Source: Chlorops oryzae (lineage: Eukaryota; Arthropoda; Insecta; Diptera; Chloropidae). From it: a DNA stretch of 64,000 nt. The stretch is taken from positions 1,834,190 through 1,898,189 of the forward strand of contig CM035808.1 in assembly GCA_020466095.1 (NCBI GenBank), given 5' to 3'. Shown here piece by piece: positions 12,571 to 25,141 of the stretch (the stretch's first letter is position 1; every line of letters begins with the position of its first letter). A model generated the notes under the pieces. That model worked only from the letters and a program-made list of their open reading frames with translations, was not told the origin of the DNA and made no database searches. The translations under genes and the position numbers were made by a program.

Positions 12571-15500
12571 CATGAAAGAGTTGGAGTTGAAAGGGTTAAA
12601 ATATAAACAATTTTTTTAAAATTAATTTTATGCTTCAATCGATATGAAAAGATTTCGCTCATTAATTAAGGAGCTTTGAATCCAATTTTTCTCTACCGAT
12701 TATGCACTGAAATAAGTTCGTATCTTAATCACAAATAGTTCAAGTCCTTTAATTTATCTTTTAATATTTAACTTTTAAAATCAAGAAAGCTTTCGATTTA
12801 TTTTGTGTCTTAAACACGAATGCTTCTCTCCGATATTTTATCGCATGAAATATTCACATTTTCAGTTCATTTTCAGTACCACAAAAGATAGTTCACTTCA
12901 TAAATTCATCACATTGAAACCGTAAAGTTCTGTTGTTTTTACCGTTCATCGCTTCGTTTTCGAACTTTTCGTATTTTTCCGACGACACGTTCGCACCGTT
13001 GAACATTATCAGACGAAATGATTGCCTCAAAAGCGCAAAGAGCCACAGACAACATCGCCAACATTCGCTTTTTTTCAAAAAGAGAAACTGAAGAAAAGCA
13101 GAGAATAAACTAAAAGTTTGCTCAAGACTTGAAAACATTTTAAAGGGGAAGCGGCATCGAGTAGCGGCAACCTGTTCGTACAAGACAAGACAGGTGCTTA
13201 GCCAAGCGTCTTAACGAAGTCAAGAGAACTCAAGAGTCTGAATAAGCCGCTTTAAGAGAAAAAGGAAAAACTTGAAAATTGAAAAACTCGGAATTGAGCA
13301 TAAGAGTCACTTAGCGATTCTCTCATTTAAAAGTTGACGAGACATTTGTGTGGCTTCTCAAGTGGGGTGGGGGAGATACCTACTTTATGGAAAAATATTT
13401 GAAATGTGAACTGAAAGGTGTTTTGTCTACATGTGTAATGTGATGTGCTTAAGTTTTTAATGTTGAAAAAATTTTCAAAAAGGGTTCAAAAGTTTTAGAA
13501 GAAAAAATGCTCTTTATTTCGGACGGCACTGTACGTTCTTGCAGTTAATCTTAAAGAAATTAAGATACTGATGAAAACCTGTGAAAATATTTCTTCCTGA
13601 GGCACATATCGCCATAACCAGTTAGTACTTTCAATCAACAGTTTCGCTCTTCCTCCTCCACCGGTCAAAGGAGCACGTTCAAAGCCTTAAAAAATAGCAC
13701 GACCTCTGACCCCATAAGAAGCCGAAATGTAAACAGCAACAGTAATCAAACCTCATGTAATCGTATGTAGCATGGATAAGTGGTGAATTCAAGTGGAAAA
13801 CATAAGAGTCACGCTTCTCTTGCAACACCTTCCACCAGCAGCGAAGGGAAAAAACCTTGCAGATTTGCCATTTGAGACTCGACTTATTTCGCGTTGACAT
13901 TGTCTGCCCTCAAGAAAAATACCGTTACACATGATTTTGAGCACTGCGAAAATATTTTACGAATTACCAACAAAAAAACAGCACACCACAAATTGCATGA
14001 GCGAAAAGTCGACGTGTTAACTGGAAAATCTGACGTCGAAAAATTCAATTTGTGTGGAAAATTCAAGCAGCAGAAACGTGAAATGTGATATCGGCTCGAA
14101 GGTGTATGAATTTATCTGAAAAGAAAAACTACAAAAAAAAAAATTATATAAAAAAGAAAAAAGATTTTTGTGGTTAAACGTGTGGCTGGCTCGAATAAGG
14201 GGTGGGTATCTTGCGGTGGGATTTTGAAAAGAAGATGCGTTCAGCGAGACGCACGTGTTCATGTTTTATTGTTTATGGGCAAAAAAGTGTCGAACAAATT
14301 AATCATTTTCACTTTTATTCGGCTAAAATCACGAAAAAAAATGAAAGCGACTCCACTCGGACATTGTGGGACTCTTTATTGGCAGTGTTTTTCTTTTTCT
14401 TTTCATCAGCTTCAAATCATTGGGATAAGCCAAATCTTTGAGATCAAATAATGCCTTTTTTTCTCGTAATGTTGTACCCCAACGGGCGGTGCAACCTCAC
14501 TCACTTTTTTTTTGTTGCAGCATTCACCTGATCAAGCCTCAAGCCACTCGAAGTAATTTTATTTTCGATCATTTGAGGTGAATTATAAATGATTTTTATC
14601 CCAAAAAAATGTATTAAAAACTCCATCAAAATAATCAAAATTAAGCCATTAGTTAGCATGAATTGTGGAAACCCATTTAAAATGTTTTTACATTAATTTC
14701 TCAAACAAAAAAAAAACAACAATTTTGGTTTACCTTTCGTTGGAGCAATTTATTTGATTCAATTTATTTGATTCAATTTATTTGATTTGCTAGATTCGTT
14801 CCAAAAGGTTAGACGTTACAGTCAAAAAGTGACTCAATGCCATCCTCGTTAATGGGAGCCCTTTTCAAATAATACCTTTCGATAGAAGCGAGCCTTCACT
14901 CTGCTCTAACCACACAAAACAAAAGATTTAAGCCACGAACTTGCTTGGCTTTGGGATAATTTGGCTGCGCTGCGAACAGCAACAGCTGCTGACGCACCTA
15001 AAATTCTTTCAGCTTGAAATGCCGCCAAATGCTACTCTTATTTAATGGGTTTTGTATCGCTCAGTATCCGAAATGACTTTATTCCTTCGTTGGTCTTTGC
15101 CTTTTTTCTGTTTCTTGTTTCGTTTCGGTTTCCCACTTTGTTTCCTTTTTCTTTTGTTTTGCCAGAAGATAAATAAATGTCAATGCGATAAAGAATTTTG
15201 TGGATGCAAAAATTAGCAAGCATTTAAGCAATTTGTTGCCATTCAACAGATGTCGATCAAATCAGATTTTGTCTTAAGAAATTGCGATGGATCTTTTCGT
15301 TTTTTTTTTTGGATGAGCTCCCAAATGAGGAGACTTTCAAAGAATTGCTTTCAAACTTGAGAGAAATCAATGGAAATAATTTAAATTACCTACGTTAATT
15401 TCAGCAGTGTTTTCCGTGAATGGAGAAATAGAAAAATATATATTAGTTGAGTAAGATAAATTATGATTCATCACACCTTACAAAGCTTCAAACAATTCGA

Positions 15501-16027
15501 CGTATAAATTGAAGGCACATGAGTTGTTTAGAAGAAAGAGCAATTAAATCGGAAATGCCTTTGTTCAGATTAAAAAATTCCAGTCAAATGGGATAATAAT
15601 TTGTAGCACCATAAAGTAGAAAATTGATATTAAGAGAATTTCTATGCCTCTAATGACAAAGACGTTAAGAATGCATTAAGATAACTTCGCAAGGGTGAAT
15701 CAAAGCAAAGAGAAAAATAATCTGAACATGAAGTGAATTTAGAAGCGTTTAAGGAGCAAATCTTGCACTTCAAAGCCACATCGAAGCCATCAATACACAG
15801 CGGGAGGATGGATCATTGCCTTAAGTTCGCAAAAGAAAGCAAAAATTTTATATTGAAATCACATAAAAAAAATAAATTACTTCGGAATGATTGAAGTTTA
15901 ATATTATGGGACCTTTAAAGGCAACCATAATGAGTCTTTGAATTGGCCCTTTGATCTCTGCAGGATAAGCAGAAGTAATAAAATTTTTATTCCCTTTAAG
16001 TTCGTCGTTAGCATTATGTTTGCTTTC
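12571..16027. other. Apparently single-copy non-coding DNA
   Basis: No supported exon. A pyrimidine tract ending TTGCAG at about 14504-14520 resembles a splice acceptor, but no partner donor or convincing exon was found. Overlapping short frames on both strands at 13.7-14.4 kb point to non-coding sequence. Confidence 0.5.
14744..14787. repeat. Three tandem copies of AATTTATTTGATTC
   Basis: Three head-to-tail near-identical units of about 15 bp form a small recent minisatellite. Confidence 0.85.
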
Positions 16028-16176
16028 TTATAGCCTGGGAATTCCTGAAAATATTCAACATATGAAATCCTATTGAACTAATTTCAATCAACTGCGGATT
16101 TGATTGTTTTTAGTTCCTTACTTTTGCATTTGTTGAATATTTGCAGTGATTCCTGCGCTATTGGAAATCAGGTCTA
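16028..16176. mobile_element. Foldback family F, copy 1
   Basis: The outer arms are inverted: left 'cctg..aatattcaaca' and right 'tgttgaatatttgcagtga..ttggaaatcagg'. The copies at 22.5 and 38.5 kb share the GAATATTTGCAGGAAT..TATTGGAAACCAG core. No clear TSD. Confidence 0.55.
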
Positions 16177-19070
16177 AAGGAAACTCTTTCAAATATTTTC
16201 ATCTCAAAAACTTAAGATAGTCAAATGGCTCATCTTATTTTCAAAAAATTTTATTAGACATATAGGGTACCAAATTAAAGGAAATCGATCCAGCATTTTG
16301 AATAAAATAAAAAATTGGGTATTAATTGGACACTTTTCATACCAAAATGGCTTCCAAACTAAAAAAAATTGAATTTTTTTCAGAATTTTTCACTTTGACC
16401 GGTTATTTTTCACTCAATGGGTCGAATTTTTACCATCAATTTAATTTTGCCTAAAAGCCCATATAATTGTGCTTTCAAACTGCATTAAAGTCTTTTTTCT
16501 ACGATGAATCAATATCGTGGGAGAGTTATTTTTCTCCGCTTGCTGCCTAAAATCTTTAAGGCCCTATAACTCCTCAGGGGTGCATTTGCGACCACCCACT
16601 AGTCGCATACGATTTTTTGTTAGTTCTGACCTCCTCTATCAGCTCCCGACTGGTTGACCTTCACAAACGGAACACCCTGTATATACTGAAAAGAATTTTT
16701 CAAGGATGTTTCAAGGAAACTCCACATGGGAACAATGCTTTGAGGTACTTAGTGTCCTATTCCAAAAATCAACAAAACTCTAAAATCCTTTTCAGGGGGC
16801 CGCAATCGGCTATACTCTTTATTTGTATTTGAAATAAGTAAAAAAAAAGGATCAGATTAGCAATGAAGAAAGTCCACAGGTATATCTACAGTGTTCCATT
16901 TCAATTTTCGAAGAAATAAGTACCTCACAACAATGAGTTTTCTTCAATCTGTGAAGCAACCTCGCCAAGCACGAACTCTGCACTGCAATCGTTTGGATTA
17001 GATCAAATTTAATCGTCAACACTTTCGCTTTGGAGTCACAATTTTGGTGGAAATTCTGGGAATTATTTCGAAGCCCAAATTTTTGTTTCGAAATCTAAAT
17101 TTCAAAATTATACGAGAAAATCATGCAACAATTTTTAATCGCCGACCAAAGATCTTTTTGGTTTTCAGTTTCATTTTCAGTCGGTTTTTGTGGTGTTGAA
17201 AATCGATCTTATTTTTCGTCTCCTCGCATTTCTAAAGCTCTCTCCTTAAGCCTTTCAACGTTCGTCAATTGTCGGTTGGGCCTTTATGAAGTCCGATGTT
17301 TACTCAGATTGTTATCGAGCTGCATATATATGTAGGTACATCAGCATCAGTACCTGTGCTATCAGAAGCCTCCACTCCATAGGTAAGTAGTCATCGACAG
17401 CATGAAGCGTTGTTGTGAGGCACGTTTTTTCATGCAACGGACCATCAGCCCATCGTCATCATCGTCTTATCTTCGAAGTAGGTTCGGCCAATTACAATTT
17501 GCTGAAATCGACTTAAAATTTTTATGGCCAAAATAATGAAGTTGGTCTCTTCTGATTTTTATTTTTTTTTTTTAAATTTTTATTTGCTTTGTTTTTAGCT
17601 TTATTTATTGAAGACGTTTTTATGCAGCCCTTTGGGATCGGCTCATGCGGGTTTTTATTATAATTTTAATTTTTATTTTAATTTATGAACAAAAAAAAAA
17701 TTGACTTACATCTAATTTCATGAGTCATATACGAAGCCAAGTGGCCGCAGATTGATGGCCCTATAAACTGATTAAGTGCCCTCAGGAGCCATAAAAATTA
17801 CGTTCGTTACAAGCGGATTATTTTAGTGGCATGCAGTATGAGGGCATAATAATGAAACTGTAAGTCATACTTCAATAAAAAAAAAAACTAATTCGAAGGG
17901 ATTACAAAGCCTACCAAGGGGAAAAAAACTAAATAAATTAAATCTAGAATAGATCATACAAGAAGGTCAGAGACCCCAATGAACGCGAAAACATTTGACA
18001 TTTGAGGAGATCTTTTTGCTTTAATTCCAACAGCTTAAAATAGCAAATATAATCCAACTATTTTTATTCATTGCTGTTTAAATTATTTATTATAATACTT
18101 AATAATGAAATTAACAGCGCAATTAATCGTAAAGAGCCCCACCCACCTGTTCAAGCTTGTTGTTTCCCAAGCTGCCACATCATTTGTAATCGATAGCGTC
18201 CAAGCGATGATTGAGCACCTTTCAAGCGTGTCTCAAGCTTTTTGGCTTTTAATTTCGTAAGCTGTGAGGTCGACCTCAGAAGCTGAAAGAGAAAATGAAT
18301 AAATAAATAAATAAATACTTAAATAAATAAATAAATAAATGAAAGAAGAACCACTTTCGATTCCATAATATTTTATGTAACAATAAAAGGAAAGATAAAA
18401 TCCATTATTTTTAGCTGATTTGCATATTTTTGCCGTGCGTACTCGGGACGTTAGCGCATAAAGGCTTTCAATCAATTTCATGGGGTCATATGATATTTTT
18501 ACTTTATTAACATTAAATTAAAAAAAATATTTACAAAAAAAAATTTTTTTTGTAAAATTAAGGAGAAATACCAATAGGTAGGTATGTCTTAATTCTACAA
18601 GCGAAAACAATCAACATTTTTGTCCTCGAGTTTTCTTCACATTCACGCTTTTATGCGCTTCGCTCAACCGAATGCAAAATAAATTGATGGTGCGAAAGTC
18701 GAAAAGGTTTTAATTAAATAAATCGTAAATATTTTTTTCACCACAAGTCTCTGAAAGGCAACTCAACGCGGCCGATTGCGATAAAGATAACACCGAAAAT
18801 GTGATAAAATGAAGACGCCAAAAGGGCCATTGCCCTCTGGGTACGAATGTCAATAGTGAATTTATTAACTGAAAATTTTTTTTATTTATTTACTAATTTA
18901 TTTAAATTTTATTATTATGGCAAATTTTATTCACACGATTATTTCGTGAAGGAGATAGTTTGAAGATTCTCTTAATAGCCTCGAATTATTCTTTTCTGCG
19001 GTAGAATTTCTACCGTCTGGTGTTGATTTCAGAACATTTTTGCCACGATATTGGCGCAGCCTTTCCCTCG
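16177..19070. other. Non-coding DNA with a possible transposon terminus
   Basis: At about 16664-16682 the phrase ACACCCTGTATATA ends a run resembling TE tails common in insects (TATACAGGGTGT when reversed). No matching other end was found. An AAAT microsatellite lies at 18297-18341. The rest shows no supported feature. Confidence 0.4.
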
Positions 19071-19074
19071 GATA

Positions 19075-19335
19075 GTAAAACAAAATCATCTTGCTTCTTC
19101 TAGGTGTTAGCTTGCCGGCTTATACCGGGTTCCGCAAGTTTTGAATTTTTTGGCATTTGCATCTATCCAACTGGACATCCTCGATTCTTAGATCGTTGTT
19201 GGAGGTCCTTTCAAAATTTCTAGCCATCTTTGTTTTGGTCGTCGTCTTGGCCGAACACTGTTACTCAAGCCTCAAAAAACCTCTTTTTGCCAAAGTGTTC
19301 TCACCAGCACGCAGTACGTGTCCATACCAACGTAA
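19075..19335 (-). pseudogene. Decayed C-terminus of a non-LTR retrotransposon
   Basis: Minus-strand translation in shifting frames gives YGHVLRAGENTLAKR, then RPRRRPKQRWLEILK (plus-strand bases about 19208-19252), then DLRIEDVQLDR and a degenerate RNPV-AGK. This order (GHVLR ... RPKxRW ... DL ... DR ... DP) is the usual C-terminal tail of insect non-LTR reverse transcriptases of the RTE/CR1-like type (recognised from memory of the family, not searched). Stops and frameshifts show it is dead. The 67-codon plus-strand frame at 19157-19360 is its shadow. The rest of the element is not recognisable upstream. Confidence 0.62.
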
Positions 19336-19382
19336 AAATGATCACATAAATCCTTTTTGAATAATTTACCGAGGATTTCGGT

Positions 19383-20092
19383 TAAAATAGTCTCTATTGA
19401 GCAACTTTTTTTCATTTTTGTTATTTTTTGTTGCATTTATTCTATAGTTGGGTAGTTGTGAATATGCCCCTAAAAGGCATTTTTTGAAATTCCGAAATAG
19501 TTTAGAGGATATAGTTCTTTGTCGAGCAAGTCTGTGCTAAAACGAGTAAGGTTTGCGTTGCTTCAAACTTTAAACGCGTTTATGCTCGAAACCTACGTTT
19601 TCAACTGACGGCCATGATATCTTTCGTTCAACGAACCGATCTTTCATGAAACAGTGGAACCACGCAGAATTGTCACCATTTGGGTTGAACCTCGACCAAT
19701 TTAAAGATTTTTTAGCTATTTTTTTTTTACACTAAACTACAAAAAAAAAGCCCGAATGAATTTTTTTGAAGCCGCTTTGTCAAAAAAAATCACAAAATTA
19801 AGCTTGAGGCTTACCAGAATTACATCTATATGGATTATAACGCCTCTTTTTTTCCATTTCGGACTTCCGGAGACCGGAATCGTGGCCGCCGTGATCGCAC
19901 TTTTTTCCACAAACGTTTGAAGTCTCATTGGGACTTTTTGAACAGGCCCACGTATCCGGCAAAAATTTTTCTATTTACTTTGGAACCTTTGAATACATAA
20001 ATTAATAAAAGTTTTCAATCCTGATTCTTTGCTTTTTCAAATAAGAATTTTTAAAAAGGGTCCAAAAAAGGGTTTAATGAGAAGACCCCCTC
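19383..20092. mobile_element. Family B MITE, copy 2 (inverted, degraded)
   Basis: It matches the reverse complement of 11828-12570 almost throughout ('tagttgtgaatatgcccc', 'cttcaaactttaaacgcg', 'cacaaaattaagcttgag'). The right end keeps TTAATGAGAAGACCCCC. The left end is degraded to 'tagtctctattgagc', and its TTAA sites are no longer clear. Confidence 0.75.
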
Positions 20093-21437
20093 CAATCGAA
20101 AAAATCCCTCAAAGTAGGAAAAGTGTCACTGTTTCAGAGTAATATGAATATCGGCCTCTCAACGCCTTTCCGTCCTTGAAGAAATTTTTTTGATTTCCTC
20201 AGAGTAGGACTCAGAGAATTTTGCCTATTAGGGATATTGTATTCAGATTGTAATATCTCAAAATACAGCACATCTCCCTTAGGTCGTTTAAAAATATTGA
20301 GACTCCTCTGAAAGTTTTTCTAAAGACGCTTCTAACCTATGTATGTCTCCGTTGAAAGTATTTTGGAATCCGAAGATTTTAATGGAACAGTAGGAAAAAA
20401 GAAAAAAGTAAAAAATTGAAATAAATTCATATATCGATAATTCATATCACTTTCATTTCTAGCTTAAATGTTATCGATTTTTCCCATTAGCTGTTGATGC
20501 AGTGATGGCATTGTAAAGGTACTCGATCTCTTCAAAATCACTCGGCCTACTCCGAAAATGCTTTCTTTACCGTCTTATATTCCATTCCATATGGCCTGCT
20601 GAGCGCCCCTCTGAGAGCTTAAGATCCAAATTGATTATTTTCTATTAAGAAAATCGGAATTATTTAATTCTGACATCATCGAAGATGAGAAGAAGAAGAA
20701 AAAAATTCCACCAAAAAGACAAAGATTGCTCGGAAATCTGATCATCTCTTTTACATGAATTTATTGCGATCCGCCGCCGCCGCGGAGTTGAATAGAAAAC
20801 GAAAGTTTTATTTTTATTTTCGCTTTCTTTCTAGTTTTTTCTTCTTTGATTTATTTCAAAAAGAATCAATTTCATGCAAATGTATTACATAAAAATATTT
20901 TCAAAGATTTTAAAATAAAAAAAAAACGTTGGGCGTAGAAAAAAGGCGTTCAATGTGTTGACAAAAGCGCGTGGTGGGGCTTATAAATAATTTATTGGAA
21001 GAAAGTGACTGCGACGAAGTTCAAAGAAATTATTTTTATTTTTTGAATTTTTATGCAAAAGAAGAAAGATAAAAAATAATCAATTAGTTTTTTCTGCTTT
21101 CTTATGGCATTTTTTTATAATCGATATTTAAAGTTTTTCCCTTTCCATCGAATGCTTTCAAATGGCTTATTAGAGTTGAAATAGAAACAATTCGAAGACT
21201 TTGAGATCAAGGGAGCCGGCGTTTTTGATTTTCGCTTTGCGATCATGCATGCTCTTCAGCTTAGTCACAGAGGGTTAAAGGTGGATTCTTACCATAGTGT
21301 TGGGAACAGTGCTGCCAGTTCAGGAGAATCTCCCCTTACCTTAAGGAAATTTTTGGTCCCTAGCCGAGACTTCGAGGAGAAAAGTCTTTAGAGAAATTGT
21401 TAGGGGACTAAAAAAAATTTTTTTATTTTGAGAAGAT
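20093..21437. other. Non-coding DNA, nothing identified
   Basis: AT-rich. There are no terminal repeats, tandem repeats or convincing frames. Confidence 0.5.
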
Positions 21438-22152
21438 TTAACCCTTTATTGGTTTCCGACAGAAAAAAATCGGAAAAATAGGTACTTTTTGATGAAGAAC
21501 GATCAATAATTATTTTTGAAGCATTAGTTAAACCGTTAACAGCAAAAAAAAATTCAATTATTTAATTTATCATGCAGTAAAGGGTTAAAAAAATCATTTA
21601 CAGCAGAAAAAGTTATTCCAATTATTCAATATATCATGCAGTAAAGGGTTAAAAGATCAATTACAGCAAAAAAAAATTGAATTATTTTACATTTCATGCA
21701 GTAAAGGGTTAAAAAAAAATCATTTACCACAAAAAAAATTTTCCTATTATTTAATATATCACGCAGTAAAGGGTTAAAAGATCAATTACAGCAAAAAAAA
21801 AATTGAATTATTTAACATATCATGCAGTAAAGGGTTAAAAATAATAATTAACTCAAAAAAAAATATTTCCTATTATTTAATATTTTACGAAGTATAGGGT
21901 TAAAAGATCAATTACAGCAAAAAAAAATTCAATTACTTAATTTATCACGCAGTAAAGGGTTAAAAAAAATCATTTACAGCAAAAAAAGTTTTCCTATTAT
22001 TTAATATATCGCGCAGTAAAGGGTTAAAAGATCAATTACAGAGAAAAAAAAATTGATTTATTTTACATGTCATGCAGTAAAGGGTTAAAAAATAATTTAC
22101 AGCAGAAAAAGTTTTTCCAATAATTTCCAATAATCATGCAGTAAAGGGTTAA
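21438..22152. repeat. AGTAAAGGGTT tandem array in a TTAA-bounded element
   Basis: About ten copies of a ~62-bp unit are marked by GCAGTAAAGGGTTAAA (for example near 21574, 21638, 21698, 21762, 21825, 21948, 22012, 22075 and 22138). Two unit types alternate for much of the array: one with 'agatcaattacagc', the other with 'atcatttacagc..tttcctattattt'. The true period is therefore about 125 bp. The whole is bounded by TTAACCCTTTATTG on the left and CAGTAAAGGGTTAA on the right, which look like piggyBac-type MITE ends whose interior expanded (inference). Confidence 0.78.
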
Positions 22153-22468
22153 AGTAATTTCGGACTTATTTTAGACACACTCAGAGGATACATTCCCAAT
22201 AAACTTGCAACAGAGATTCTAACATTAATATTACGTCCTTCCTTCCAAATATTCTTCTTCGTTTGCTATCCTTGATTCCCAGTGGAGCATTGGGCCTCAA
22301 ATTCCGTTCCAAATAAGCCTAGAATTACATGATCTGTTTCCAAGTAGGTCTATCGATGCACACTTAATAGAAATAAAGGGATGAATTGTTACCATAGTCC
22401 ACTGAGACTTTTGAAATCCTCATTGCGATGATTATGAAGATGAGACGACCTCAGTTTCTAAGCTTTTG
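22153..22468. other. Non-coding, unassigned
   Basis: No supported feature. Confidence 0.4.
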
Positions 22469-22575
22469 CTTGGTTTCCAAAAGCCCCGGAATTTCTGCAA
22501 ATATTCAACTCCAGGAACCAGTTGAGAGTGTTGAATGTTTGCATGAATTCTCCACTATTGAAAACTAGGAATTTT
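22469..22575. mobile_element. Foldback family F, copy 2 (degraded)
   Basis: Left arm 'tggtttccaaaagc..aatttctgcaaatattcaac' and right arm 'gttgaatgtttgcatgaat..attgaaaac' are inverted and match copies at 16.0 and 38.5 kb. Confidence 0.5.
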
Positions 22576-24594
22576 TGAGGATTTTTAAAAGTATTTCATT
22601 AATTTTTGAAAACGATTTTTCATTTGTTTGTATTTCCTTTCGGAAAAAAATGGCCTCACTATCAAAGTCGATTAATCTTGGACTGAAAAACATTTTTAAA
22701 CAATAAAAAAAAAAAAAAAATTAAAATAAAACCCTCTAAAACAATTCACTCGAAAGCATCTTCGTTTCTCTAGGTCAAGGCTGGGTGCGGTTGATATCCA
22801 TAAAAAAACGAGGATTTTCTTCGCTTATTTGTTTTGCTGTCTAAGCCCAATAACAATGTCAAACGCGTCAAACGACGGCAGCGTGTTTGACAAACTGCTG
22901 ATAACAGTTTGACAGCAACCAACGATGTCGCGTCGTCGCTGTAAACACTTACATATTTGTTGTAATGCACACAAGAAAGCACGTTACATGAGTGCCCGGG
23001 CTGAAAGCTAATCATTACCTTCCATCTCGCCCCTTTCAAAGGAAAATGGTGAAAGTGTACTGTTCAACTCCCATTAAGTCCCAACGTGCAAGTCAGCAAT
23101 GCCCTCATGCCCATGCACTTGAAGTTATACGAGCGCACGCATGCGCTTCAGTTCTATTGAGTCCGAACTACTTATGTCACATAGGTCTAGAGACTTTGCT
23201 TTGCTTCGACTGAAATGCATTCGACATTGTTTTAAACGAAGGCCGCCACCATTGCTTTTTTCCTAAAGACTTTCCTCTAGTGACTTGCCTGGTTTTTTTT
23301 TTAAATTGTTTGATGTTTGTTAGGCAAATGCGCAGTAGCTCAGCTCCATGAAAACGATGAAGAAAGTGTCGATGGAAGTTAGCCATTAGAATTATGGGTC
23401 AAGGGAGAAATTTTCCCAAGTTATGGAGACTCCATTGGCTGAAGTAAAAAGCAAAAATAAAATTTAATTAAATAAAATCTTTATCACCTCCATTCTGAAA
23501 TTCCCACAGAACGCCTGAATTCTATTCCCACAAGAGTGAGGCCTAAAAGCACGTTCATTGGACGTTCATAAATAATAATAAAAAAAATTATGAAAATTGT
23601 ATTTTAAACAAAAGCTCTGAAAATAAATCAAAATTGTTTTCCCCGCTCGTATTTATGCATGCATGCCTCGACATGCGTCTTCTCATTCTAATGAGGCACT
23701 AAAAAGTTCCGTTTGTGGAACATTCGCTTAGAAATTAGCAAAAAGACGAAGAGTCACGGCTTTTGTTATTGTCACTGGTTCGAATTGTTGTTGTTGTTGT
23801 GTTGAATAGTAAAAGTGAAAAGGTGCGACTTGAATGAGTCCGGAATATGACTAAGTGTCCAACAATCATAGCGGACAGTTCTCTAATTAACAATTCCGCT
23901 CAGACGACCAACGACCAACGACTTCGAGACGATGGGCCGAGCTGAGCCGAGTTTCGGTTTCACCTACTTTGTTGCGGCCGCGTGGGGGCTGCGCACTTTT
24001 CCCCCCGATTTTGAGTGCAATTGATGGATTTACGCAGTTTCGACTTTCTGCCTTTGATTTTGCTTTGCTTTGGAGACATACCAAAGTTTCTTGACGTCAA
24101 AGACGGAAAAGAAGAAAGTTGGTTTTTTTTTCTTCTTCTTTTTAATGAAGTTTGCAGCGAAGGAAATAAAGTTACGACAATATATGACGATCGGACACGA
24201 ATGGCTGAGTGAGGAGGATTTTCCCCAGTTGCAGTGTGACAATTTTAAAATTTTTATTAATTTTTTTCAACTTTCGCTTTAATTTTATTTTTGAATATTT
24301 TATGAGGAACTCTGGAGAAGTTTGCGAGGGGGTAAATCGAAGGATTCAGCGATACTTTTAATAATAGATTTTTTTCTTTTTTGAATAATAGATTAGTGAG
24401 AAATCGAGTACCCTATCAACCCACAAAAGTGAGGATATAAGCCCGGAAATTTCTTCGGTTTATTCAGAGTTTCTTGAAGAATAAAGGGCCCAAAATAGTT
24501 GACGCAAACCCAAGCCATTCAAGATCGTTTAAAAAAGAAAAACGAATGTAAATTTTTGCTCCTTTTTTTTTTAAATATGGACCTGTTCGAGAAA
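22576..24594. other. Apparently single-copy non-coding DNA, locally G+C richer
   Basis: 22.85-24.0 kb has more CpG than its neighbours. It holds a GTT microsatellite (about 23786-23801) and the pair 'cgaccaacgaccaacgac' near 23907. Short frames overlap on both strands. No promoter or exon can be fixed. Confidence 0.45.
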
Positions 24595-24599
24595 GTGAT

Positions 24600-24965
24600 A
24601 TTCGTATTATCGTTATTATTAAGGAACGAAGAAAGCTTCGGGCTTTTTTAAGGAACCCTAGCAGATTCCTCTGGTGAAAGTTCCAATATCTTTTTACGAT
24701 GTAGTATAGCTGAGTGCACAGATATCGGACACGGAGTCTTGCAGCTCCAGGGCAGTCACAGATTAGGTATACATATGCACATGTTTCAGCCTGCAGTTCT
24801 ATACTTAGTGCCCATCTTATTTAGATGATATTTTTCAGGAGCATGGTCATTTAGGAATCCAGTTACAATCGTAAGATCATTCTTCTAAAAAACCAGAAAT
24901 ATTTCAGGCGTTTTGTAGCAATGAGTTGAGGGCATCAACAGCTGCCTCGGATGAACTTCATTAGT
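24600..24965 (-). pseudogene. Decayed RNase H / C-terminal region of a non-LTR retrotransposon
   Basis: The minus strand reads, in broken frames, SSEAAVDALNSLL (like the RNase H segment SDSQAA..ALNS), then LTGFLNDHAPEKYHLNKMG, then ET..ICDCPGAARLRVRYL, then LLGFLKKARSF. This order (AL-NS ... HLxxMG ... ET..CxCPxxxxxRxRxL ... LLxFLKK) is that of the end of jockey/I/R1-type retrotransposon polyproteins (from memory of the family). A frameshift and stops lie between blocks, and RNase H catalytic aspartates are not intact. It is immediately followed by unassigned DNA and the family C element. Confidence 0.68.
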
Positions 24966-25141
24966 TTCAACAGATAATGATAATGATAAAGTTTGTGATG
25001 ATCATTCATGTGAACCTTTTGGGTTACAGCACCTGACAATGGGTTCAGTTCAAATGGTCAATATTTTAGTCAGAACGCCTCTTTGAATAGCTTTCAGCTG
25101 ACAGTTTTACTTTCAAATTGGACATGGACATGGACAAACTA

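Noticed and set aside
14504..14555. Possible splice acceptor and short terminal exon after TTGCAG
   Set aside because: Only 11 codons to a stop, no partner donor identified, and pyrimidine tracts are common here.
19157..19360. 67-codon plus-strand hydrophobic frame
   Set aside because: It is the shadow of a minus-strand retrotransposon remnant.
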